Positions 1 to 5,198 of a DNA stretch of 5,198 nucleotides are shown here, in pieces. The notes under the pieces were generated by a model. The model was not told where the DNA came from. It worked only from the letters and a program-made list of their open reading frames with translations, and searched no databases. The number at the start of each line of letters is the position of its first letter. Within the stretch, counting starts at the first letter, position 1. The position numbers were made by a program, and so were the translations under genes. This DNA comes from DASXMX01 sp036794395. GTDB lineage: Bacteria; Planctomycetota; Phycisphaerae; Tepidisphaerales; Tepidisphaeraceae. The stretch is taken from positions 1-5,198 of the forward strand of contig DAIRGS010000418.1 of the NCBI GenBank assembly GCA_036794395.1, read 5' to 3'.

Positions 1-2
1 CC

Positions 3-51
3 CACGGCCTGTCTTCGACCCTGAGGCTCAGACCCGAAGGGGAAGGCCGTG
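3..51. repeat. GC-rich stem-loop downstream of astD
   Basis: CACGGCCT (3-10) pairs with AGGCCGTG (44-51), CTTCG (13-17) with CGAAG (35-39), and the centre holds the palindrome CTGAGGCTCAG (21-31). It begins 37 bases past the astD stop. It could end transcription or stabilise the mRNA 3' end, but no T-run is visible before the window edge. A dispersed palindromic repeat is the other option. Confidence 0.6.
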
Positions 52-88
52 CCACCTGAAAACAATGCGCGGAATCGCCCACGGTCAT

Positions 89-740
89 TTAGCGGCTAAT
101 GCCCGGTGTAATTGATCCGGGAACAGCCAGCTTCGAATTCTCGAGCGATGCGACTGGATAGGAGCAGTAGTCCGCGGCGTAATAACCTGATGGGCGGTTG
201 TTGCCCGAAAGCCCCGCGCCGCCGAATGGGAGCGAGCCCGAAGCACCTGTGGTCTGGCGATTCCAATTGACCACTCCCGCGCGGATTTTCGCCAGGAACT
301 GCGCATATAAGTCGGCGTTGTCGCTAAGAAGCCCCGCGGCCAATCCATACACCGTGTTGTTGGCTTCCACGACTGCGGCGGAAAAGTCCTTCGTTCGAAT
401 CACCTGAAGCAGCGGTCCGAACAATTCCTCATCCGGACGATTGGGCACCGATGTCACATCCAAAATGCCCGGCGATACCATCGCGGGGCTTGGGGGGAGC
501 TTTGTCATCTCAAGCAGCGTTTGGGCTCCAGAACTGGTGAGCGCTATCTGAGCCGAAAGCAGCTTGTCGGCAGCGCCGGCACTGATCACCGGGCCCATGA
601 AGGGCTCCGGTGAATCTGTGTATCGCCCCACGCGGATGGTTTTGGTCATCTCAACGAGTCGCGCAAGAAACGCCTCGCCCTGCGGGCCTTCGGGGACGAT
701 AAGCCGTCGCGCGCACGTGCAGCGCTGGCCAGCGGTGATG
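89..740 (-). CDS. astD: N-succinylglutamate 5-semialdehyde dehydrogenase, C-terminal part
   Basis: Read from the gap edge, the frame starts ITAGQRCTCARRLIVPEG (739 down), a second copy of the active-site cysteine segment, and continues without interruption to TAA at 89-91, giving 216 residues. It includes PFMGPVIS, the DEELFGPLLQV motif whose glutamate contacts the NAD ribose (about residues 378-388 of the joined protein), ANNTVYGLAAGL, VNWNRQTTGA and the AstD-specific end PFGGAGLSGNNRPSGYYAAD, closely matching the E. coli enzyme. The methionine at 649 is internal and is not a gene start. With residues 1-275 from the segment ending at 882 the total is 491, the expected length, so the gene is most likely intact in the organism and broken only by scaffolding. 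No further gene is evident after the stop; a GC-rich stem-loop follows 37 bases later. Confidence 0.92.
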
Positions 741-750
741 NNNNNNNNNN
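741..750. other. Assembly gap (10 Ns) that is probably a missed contig overlap
   Basis: Ten Ns separate two contig ends. The 18 bases before the gap (723-740) recur exactly at 865-882, and the 40-base windows 701-740 and 843-882 match at 33 positions. Both encode the AstD segment ITAGQRC-(T/S)-CARR. The gap therefore has no real length: the contigs overlap. Confidence 0.9.
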
Positions 751-846
751 ACCGGAAAAAAATATACGATCACACTCACGCCCGGCGCACGCACGCGCGC
801 AGGCCGCAACGCATCGGGATGGAAAGTGGAAGTGAGTCCGCAGATT
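751..846. other. Anomalous contig end inside astD, not homologous to aldehyde dehydrogenase
   Basis: After CSCARR the minus-strand frame loses all resemblance to AstD, while the other contig gives the expected continuation (CARRLIVPEGPQGEAFLARL). This stretch is thus extra sequence. It contains alternating CG/CA runs and an A7 run near its end. The plus-strand frame starting at 751 is also open and reads into the AstD antisense, which might be a fragment of another gene joined by a chimeric read. I see no recognisable protein. Strain variation, a chimeric read or low-quality contig end are the likely explanations. Confidence 0.7.
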
Positions 847-1706
847 CGCCGCGCGCAACTGCACCGCTGGCCAGCGGTGATGAACGCCGATTGAATCGTC
901 AGGTAAGCCGCCGCGTCGAGGTCGGATGCCTCGTGGACAACCAGCGGGTTATTGCCGCCCATCTCCAGCGCCAAAATCTTGTCAGGATGGTCGGCAAACG
1001 TGCGATTCAAGATTCGCCCCACCGCCGCACTGCCCGTGAAGAACAGGCCGTCGATTCCCTTATTCGCCGCCAGCGCCGCCCCGGTGTCCCGGCCGCCTTG
1101 AACCAGGTTCAATACGCCAATTGGAAGTCCCGCCGCCTCCCACAACTCAACGGTGGTTTGCGCCACGAGCGGAGTCAGCTCCGATGGCTTAAACACCACG
1201 GTATTGCCGGCGATCAGCGCCGGAACGATATGCCCGTTGGGCAAATGCCCCGGAAAATTAAACGGCCCAAATACTGCCACCACCCCGTAGGGCTTAAACC
1301 GCGTCGCCGCCAATCCCCCCGCCGCCTCATGCTCGATCGGGCGACGGCGATCGTTAAACGCCTCGATCGAAACCGGTACCTTGTTAATCATTGAATCGAC
1401 TTCGCTCAGCGCTTCCCACGTGGGTTTGCCCGTCTCGCGCGAAATCGATTCGGCCAGCCTGGCCCGGTTGTCCTTGAGTTGTTGTGCGAATCTTTCGAGG
1501 AAGAAGATGCGCTGAGTCAGCGGGACCGCCGCCCATGAATCCGCCGCCTCTCGCGCCGCTGAAACAGCCCGATCGACTTCGTCGACCGTAGCTGCCGGTG
1601 CTTCCCATACCACTTCACCGGCAGTGGCGGGGTCGGTTGATTTGAATGCCTGTCCGGCCGCGGATTCAATCCATAGGCCGTTAATAAAGTGCGACTTCGT
1701 TGCCAT
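751..1706 (-). CDS. astD: N-succinylglutamate 5-semialdehyde dehydrogenase, N-terminal part (interrupted by assembly gap)
   Basis: AstD oxidises N-succinylglutamate semialdehyde to N-succinylglutamate with NAD(P)+. This part carries the NAD-binding and most of the catalytic domain: RETGKPTWEA at 90-99, FGPFNFPGHLPNGHIVPAL at 146-164 with catalytic N150, FKPSELTP with K173, FFTGS at 222-226, LALEMGGNNPL with general base E248, and the nucleophile C282 in AGQRC. PGHLPNGH and EMGGNNP distinguish AstD from other aldehyde dehydrogenases. The ATG at 1706 is preferred to a TTG at 1712 because GAGGA lies eight bases before it. Homology ends at R287, about position 846; from there to 751 the frame stays open but reads unrelated residues, so that stretch probably does not belong to the gene. 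The rest of AstD is at 89-740, and joining the two at the duplicated ITAGQRC segment yields a normal protein of 491 residues. Confidence 0.92.
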
Positions 1707-2754
1707 CGGCAACTTCCTCTTTCACCCGTGTGGGTTTGGCGGTCACAAATCGAACCGGGTCGCCCAGGCGCAAACGCAGCGCCATGGCCGACTGAATTCC
1801 CATCCGCACGCCCCCGCCGGCGACCAGTTCAAGCGTTCCCTGGCAGGCGCGGAAGTCTTGGCGGGCGTTGCTGATCAGGTAAGTCTCGGACTCGATCAGC
1901 TTGTCGGTGATTTCCGTTACCGGCGCGAGAATGCTCTCCCGCACGGTGCGAATCTCCGACAGTCCGCAATGCACGACCGGGCCGCCTTCAAAAATGTCCA
2001 CCAGGCTCCGGCTATGAAAGCCTTCCTGCGCCAGCATTTTCATCGCCGGCTCGGTCTGCTCATGAACCTTGCCAATCACCGCCTGCGCCGCGGGCGGGAG
2101 CAGCGGGATATAAATCGGATGCTTGGGCATCAGGTCGGCGATGAACCGCTTGTTGACCATGCTCAGGTAGTCGGCGGTCGGGTAATCGATATCGAAGAAG
2201 TGCCGGCCCAACGCTTCCCAAAGCGGCGAATGGCCCTGGTCATCCACCACCCCGCGCATCTCGGCAATCACCTCGGGATCGAAGTATTCCGGGAACTGCG
2301 CCATGAACAAAAACCGGCACAGTGACAACAGTCGCCCCGCGCCGCTATGACGGTATTCCGGGGATAGAAAAAGGCTGCCGACCTCGCACGGCCCATCGTG
2401 CTCCTCCACCAGATGCAGCGCGCGAATCTCCTTGCGAACATTCAGCATCCGCGATTCAAGAACCTGCGTCTCGATGCGATATGCGTAGAACGGATCGAAC
2501 CCCCCCACCTTGGCGATGATGCCCGCCGTGCCGGCGATCTTCCCCGTGGAGAGATCCTCGAGAACAAACAGATAGGTTTCACCGCGAGGCCGGTCGTCAT
2601 CCACGAGCTTTTCAAACCCGCGAACGGAGGACCGGATCCGCCGCTTCAAAAGGTTCGTATCCCGCGGCAGCGTGGTCAACCCGAACCCAGTCAGGGCGGT
2701 CAACGCCTCAAGCGGTGCAAGGTCGGCCAGGGCGATGGGTCGGATGACGAGCAT
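1681..2754 (-). CDS. astA: Arginine N-succinyltransferase
   Basis: AstA transfers succinyl from succinyl-CoA to the alpha-amino group of arginine, the committed first step of the AST pathway, in the cytoplasm. The 357-residue product is close to the usual length of about 340 and aligns with the family throughout. It begins MLVIRPIALADL, like E. coli MMVIRPVERSDV. It has GLTTLP at 25-30, YLFVLED at 61-67, the GSLFLSPEYRHSGAGRLLS acyl-CoA-binding region of the GNAT-like fold at 126-144, AEMRGVVDDQGHSPLWEALG at 164-183, LMPKHPIYIPLL at 208-219 and VDIFEGGP at 252-259. The ATG at 2754 fits the family N-terminus; no strong Shine-Dalgarno precedes it. Upstream, a long imperfect hairpin separates it from the aminotransferase, and downstream its last 26 bases overlap the start of astD, implying co-transcription and perhaps translational coupling. 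The last 30 or so residues are less conserved than the rest. No defect is visible. Confidence 0.95.
   Translation of the reverse strand: MLVIRPIALADLAPLEALTALTGFGLTTLPRDTNLLKRRIRSSVRGFEKLVDDDRPRGETYLFVLEDLSTGKIAGTAGIIAKVGGFDPFYAYRIETQVLESRMLNVRKEIRALHLVEEHDGPCEVGSLFLSPEYRHSGAGRLLSLCRFLFMAQFPEYFDPEVIAEMRGVVDDQGHSPLWEALGRHFFDIDYPTADYLSMVNKRFIADLMPKHPIYIPLLPPAAQAVIGKVHEQTEPAMKMLAQEGFHSRSLVDIFEGGPVVHCGLSEIRTVRESILAPVTEITDKLIESETYLISNARQDFRACQGTLELVAGGGVRMGIQSAMALRLRLGDPVRFVTAKPTRVKEEVADGNEVALY
1713..1720 (-). promoter_or_regulatory. Ribosome binding site of astD
   Basis: The minus strand reads AGAGGAAG here, with GAGGA eight bases before the ATG at 1706. It lies within the astA coding sequence. 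The spacing suits ATG 1706 and is too short for the in-frame TTG at 1712, so it decides the start. Confidence 0.7.
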
Positions 2755-2768
2755 GTCGAACTCATGAA

Positions 2769-2852
2769 GATTTGCGATCTTCAGTTTGCGATTTGCAATT
2801 GAGAAGCACGTTTGCCTTTCAATCGCAACTTGTAAATTGAAAATCGCAAATC
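2769..2852. repeat. Long imperfect inverted repeat between the aminotransferase and astA
   Basis: Arms 2769-2802 and 2819-2852 are 34 bases each and complementary at 28 positions, with a 16-base loop (2803-2818). The outer ten bases (GATTTGCGAT) pair perfectly. The arms are built of GATTTGCGAT/TTTGCGATTTGCAATT-type AT-rich words quite unlike the GC-rich genes. The element starts three bases after the aminotransferase stop codon and ends 14 bases before the astA ATG, so in RNA it would form a large hairpin between the two genes. It could attenuate transcription, protect mRNA, or simply be a member of a dispersed palindromic repeat family. There is no T-run typical of an intrinsic terminator. 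Confidence 0.85.
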
Positions 2853-2855
2853 ACC

Positions 2856-3633
2856 TTATTTGGCAGTACCGGCCACCGACGCCAGCGCGCGCTCGATCAG
2901 ATGGCACACCGCGTCGATATCTTCGTCGGCAATCGCCGCTACGGGCATGAGGAATCGGGTCCGATAAGGGCTGCTGCCGGCGATAAATGCTACGACGCCG
3001 AGGTCGAAAAGGGTCGTCAGGAAGCGTTTGACCGTCGGCTCCTCCCCGCCGAACGGCGTAAACGCGATCATCGCACCGAGCCCGAATGGGCAGCTCAAAT
3101 GAAAGAAACCGGCTGGCCGGGGACCTCTTGCTGAGCACCAGCTTGAGCGCGTTCTCATTAGCCATCGCGCCGCTGGTTGTTAGAAACACGTGCTTGATCG
3201 CCGCCCCCTGCTGCGGCGCGAAATCCACCAACAACCTGCACACTTCCAGCGAAGGCATATTCTGCTGAAGATTCCCCTGCATGATCGTGTCCGCCAGAGC
3301 GGCATCGATTGATGATTCCAGAAGAGCCGGATGGGAATGCCCCATGTAATGAACCCCAATCCCGCTGATCATGTCATACTTCACCGACCCATCCGCCAAT
3401 TCCACGAGCGGCCCGCGCCCAATCCCGCTCGCTAAATACGGGTAGTAAAGCGCGCCGCCGCGAAGCTCGGCAAATTGTGCGAGTGATTGCGCGTACGCCT
3501 CCTTTAAGTCGCCCAGCGGTCCATGCGGGGATGTCAGTTGGCGCTGATGGTCGCCCAACGCCGTGAGTAAAAGCTTCTTGGCCTCGGCAACGCGAGGATC
3601 GGACAGGAGGGACTCGGCAAGCAATTTTGTCAT
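2856..3633 (-). pseudogene. Class III PLP-dependent aminotransferase with internal deletion and frame change (probable AstC-equivalent)
   Basis: Two parts of one aminotransferase are fused out of frame. The N-terminal part (3633 to about 3094, 180 residues) has the class III segments ALYYPYLASGIGRGPLVELA, a GIGVHYMGHSHP strand and the PLP-phosphate loop TTSGAMANENALK at residues 152-164. The C-terminal part (about 3092 to the TAA at 2856-2858, 78 residues) reads GLGAMIAFTPFGGEE through RFLMPVAAIADEDIDAV, typical of the family's end. About 165 residues that should lie between are missing, including the region of the cofactor-binding aspartate and the Schiff-base lysine, so the product as written cannot be active. 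Left in the first frame, translation would continue with unrelated residues to a stop at 2851. The ATG at 3633 is chosen because GGAG sits seven bases upstream; an ATG at 3660 and a TTG at 3690 are in frame but poorly placed. By position it should be the succinylornithine transaminase, but its roughly 55-residue extension before the RGGALYYP segment makes it unlike classical AstC. A real deletion or an assembly misjoin are both possible. Confidence 0.8.
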
Positions 3634-3640
3634 CAATCGG

Positions 3641-3644
3641 CTCC
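3641..3644 (-). promoter_or_regulatory. Ribosome binding site of the aminotransferase gene
   Basis: GGAG on the minus strand lies seven bases before the ATG at 3633. The in-frame alternatives at 3660 (ATG) and 3690 (TTG) lack such a site, and the TTG falls inside the repeat element, so this site selects 3633 as the start. Confidence 0.65.
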
Positions 3645-3676
3645 AATATTCTACAGTCATCCTGGAAGATGACGGG

Positions 3677-3854
3677 TTAACCACAGACAAGAATCCTTAA
3701 CCGCAGATTGCGCAGATGCTCGCAGATAAAGACAAACACAAACACGCTGCATTTCATCTGCGTAAATCTGCGACATCTGCGGTTAAATCTCCTGGATTAG
3801 CTTTCTCTGTGTTTTCTCTGTGCCCTCTGTGTTCTCTGTGGCCTCTGTGGTTAA
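3677..3854. repeat. Composite nested inverted-repeat element with CTCTGTG direct repeats
   Basis: An outer perfect 11-base inverted repeat (TTAACCACAGA at 3677-3687, TCTGTGGTTAA at 3844-3854) encloses an inner 31-base imperfect inverted repeat (3697-3727 and 3756-3786, 26 of 31 complementary, perfect over TTAACCGCAGAT). The inner arms contain CGCAGAT words at about ten-base steps. Between the inner right arm and the outer right arm are five CTCTGTG copies at 3805, 3816, 3825, 3834 and 3843, the last four exactly nine bases apart. Both repeats end in TTAACC followed by RCAGA, so they look related. The element fills most of the 234 bases between the M20 gene stop and the aminotransferase start. 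No protein is encoded. It resembles dispersed intergenic repeats or a MITE-like unit; function unknown. Confidence 0.85.
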
Positions 3855-3867
3855 ACGCATTTCGCTT

Positions 3868-5085
3868 TCATACAGGCCACGGCAGTTCACCCGTGGCCAT
3901 CTTCAGGAGAAGTAACGCGGCAAGTTTAGCGCGCTCAGTTAATGAATCGACAATCACAAATTCATCGGGGCTGTGCAGGTTTGCTCCGCGAGGGCCGAAC
4001 GTATCGATCACCGCAAGCCCCGCGGCCGCAAGTTTGTTCCCATCCGATGCGCCGCCACTGGCGCGCCAATTGATCGGGATGCCCAGATCGCTTCCGCATA
4101 CCTCGATGTACCCCGCCAGCGCGCGGGTCGAAGCATCCAGTTGCTTTGGGGGAGATGCGAAATGGCCATGCAGCGTGGCCGAAACCTCATGCGAAGCCGC
4201 GATTTCACCGGCAAGTCGATTCAACTCATTTTCCACCGGCACTTGATCGTCCCTCCGGGCGATCCGTGCGTTCATCCTCAGGATCGCCAGATCGGGAACG
4301 ACATTGGCCGGCCCGCCCCCCTCAATGCGGGCAATGTTCAGCGTAACATCGGGAATTGTTCCATTCAGACGATGCACCTGCACCGCGAAATCCGACGCGG
4401 CAACAATCGCGTTGCGCCCCGCCCCAAAATCCCGTCCCGCATGAGCCGCCCGCCCGCGGAAGACAATCGAGAAGTTTCCCGACCCTTTCCTCTCAGAAAC
4501 CAGCGCCCCATCCGGCATCGCCGGCTCGAATAGCAGCCCCAAATGATTTCGCTTCGCCGCCTCGGCAAAGAATGCCGCCGAGCCCGGCGAACCAATCTCC
4601 TCATCCGTATTGATAAACACCTCCCACCCCAAGCCCGCCGCCGCCTCGCTCCGCTCGAGCGCTTCCAGCGCGATCAACATCACAGCCAAGCCACCCTTTG
4701 CGTCAATAACGCCCGGCCCCCGGAGCATATTTTCATCGATCTGCTCAACGGTCTGAAACGGGTCGTCCTTCGCATAGACGGTATCGATGTGAATATTCAG
4801 AAACGCCCGCAACGAAACCTTTGATCGCTTTCGCAGGCTCAGCGCTGGCGCCAGCGGAAGCAAGATGAGATTGCCCTTCGAATCAATCACGTTCTCGGCC
4901 GGCAGCGGGATCTCTTCAATCTCAGTGTTGAATAATTCAAGGTGCCGCTTAAGAACGCCGCTCAATCGGGACAGTCCCTCAAGGTTACGCGTGCCGGTAT
5001 TGATATTCGCCCATTCCACCACCATCGATCGAAGACGATCGCCCTGCGAGTCGATCCAGGCGAGGATGGGTTCGTGGTTGGGCAT
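3868..5085 (-). CDS. M20-family zinc-dependent hydrolase (carboxypeptidase G2/ArgE/DapE-like), candidate desuccinylase of the AST cluster
   Basis: This 405-residue protein is an intact M20 metallohydrolase, a family that cleaves amide bonds of N-acylated amino acids or small peptides with two zinc ions. The full metal-site set is visible: H99 and D101 in NIHIDTV, bridging D128 in GVIDAKGG, catalytic base E162 and ligand E163 in TDEEIGS, E187 in FEPAM, and H371 in NLHSPDEF. H215 in AAHAG is the conserved histidine of the lid/dimerisation domain, inserted roughly at residues 195-310. There is no signal peptide, so it should be cytoplasmic. The ATG at 5085 gives normal family length, although no clear Shine-Dalgarno precedes it. 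It is the first gene of the visible cluster, followed by a 178-bp repeat and then the aminotransferase. Because DapE of this family removes succinyl groups, and AstE is not seen, I infer it may hydrolyse N-succinylglutamate. A general carboxypeptidase or N-acyl-amino-acid deacylase role remains possible. The family is secure; the substrate is not. Confidence 0.9.
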   Translation of the reverse strand: MPNHEPILAWIDSQGDRLRSMVVEWANINTGTRNLEGLSRLSGVLKRHLELFNTEIEEIPLPAENVIDSKGNLILLPLAPALSLRKRSKVSLRAFLNIHIDTVYAKDDPFQTVEQIDENMLRGPGVIDAKGGLAVMLIALEALERSEAAAGLGWEVFINTDEEIGSPGSAAFFAEAAKRNHLGLLFEPAMPDGALVSERKGSGNFSIVFRGRAAHAGRDFGAGRNAIVAASDFAVQVHRLNGTIPDVTLNIARIEGGGPANVVPDLAILRMNARIARRDDQVPVENELNRLAGEIAASHEVSATLHGHFASPPKQLDASTRALAGYIEVCGSDLGIPINWRASGGASDGNKLAAAGLAVIDTFGPRGANLHSPDEFVIVDSLTERAKLAALLLLKMATGELPWPV

Positions 5086-5121
5086 GAATGGCTGAATCGT
5101 CCGAACAGCGGGCCTGCCATG

Positions 5122-5127
5122 ATTTTA
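5122..5127 (-). promoter_or_regulatory. Weak candidate -10 element upstream of the M20 gene
   Basis: TAAAAT on the minus strand would start transcription about 30 bases before the ATG at 5085. No convincing -35 hexamer is found at 16-18 bases spacing, so this is only a suggestion for the cluster promoter. Confidence 0.2.
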
Positions 5128-5173
5128 GGACGGAAATCGCGAACAGGGCTATTGCATATGACCCCTCCGACGC

Positions 5174-5197
5174 AAAAAATGGGAGTGCGAGGCTCCT
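5174..5197 (-). terminator. Possible short terminator-like stem with T-run at the right edge
   Basis: On the minus strand GGAG and CTCC (5193-5196 and 5182-5185) can form a four-base stem with a seven-base loop, followed two bases later by six Ts (5174-5179). It could terminate a minus-strand gene lying off the right edge. The stem is short, and the words may equally belong to a dispersed repeat cut by the window. The rest of 5086-5198 shows no recognisable gene. Confidence 0.25.
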
Positions 5198-5198
5198 G

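Noticed and set aside
1..88. ATG at 88 directly after the astD stop (TAAATG), open leftward to the window edge, as the start of astB.
   Set aside because: The 29 codons show no resemblance to AstB, there is no Shine-Dalgarno, and the frame runs through the stem-loop.
564..1394. Long plus-strand open frame crossing the N gap.
   Set aside because: It is antisense to astD, passes through Ns, is rich in Arg/Pro/Gln as expected of a GC-rich shadow, and resembles no family.
1624..2325. 233-codon plus-strand open frame.
   Set aside because: It is the reverse of well-conserved astA and the astD start; no motif or ribosome site supports it.
2769..2852. Hairpin as a rho-independent terminator of the aminotransferase.
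   Set aside because: The stem is AT-rich and imperfect, the loop large, and no T-run follows on the transcribed strand.
3805..3849. CTCTGTG direct repeats as a CRISPR array.
   Set aside because: The unit is seven bases with two-to-four-base spacers; there are no long repeats or unique spacers and no cas genes.
3716..4246. 176-codon plus-strand open frame starting in the repeat.
   Set aside because: It begins inside the nested repeat and continues antisense to the intact M20 gene; its composition is dictated by those sequences.

Overview
The window is a minus-strand gene cluster read from right to left. It encodes a variant of the arginine succinyltransferase (AST) route of arginine catabolism. 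In transcription order it holds an M20-family zinc hydrolase (5085-3868), a class III aminotransferase with its middle missing (3633-2856), arginine N-succinyltransferase AstA (2754-1681) and succinylglutamate semialdehyde dehydrogenase AstD (1706-89, interrupted by an assembly gap). AstB and a classical AstE are not in view; they could lie beyond the left edge or be absent.

The order aminotransferase-astA-astD matches the enterobacterial astCADBE order. The M20 hydrolase placed first is not part of the textbook operon and is a reasonable candidate for the final desuccinylation step that AstE (a different fold) performs elsewhere. Proposed flow: arginine is succinylated by AstA; an unseen dihydrolase gives succinylornithine; the aminotransferase makes succinylglutamate semialdehyde; AstD oxidises it to succinylglutamate; a desuccinylase releases glutamate and succinate. 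The enzyme families are recognised from sequence; the pathway role of the M20 enzyme and of the aminotransferase is inference from neighbours.

The gaps between genes are not plain spacers. Between the M20 gene and the aminotransferase lies a composite repeat (3677-3854) of two nested inverted repeats plus five CTCTGTG copies. Between the aminotransferase and astA lies a 34-bp-arm imperfect hairpin (2769-2852). Beyond astD is a GC-rich stem-loop (3-51), and the right edge has a short stem followed by a T-run on the minus strand. Dispersed intergenic repeats of this style, GC-rich genes and mostly weak Shine-Dalgarno sites suggest an environmental bacterium, perhaps of the Planctomycetota/PVC group; this assignment is an impression, not a demonstration.

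Assembly quality matters here. The run of Ns (741-750) is flanked by two copies of the AstD active-site segment. Collapsing them gives an intact 491-residue AstD, so the gap is really an overlap and about 100 bases right of it (751-about 846) do not belong to astD. The aminotransferase lacks about 165 residues, including the expected PLP lysine, which could be a real deletion or a second misjoin.
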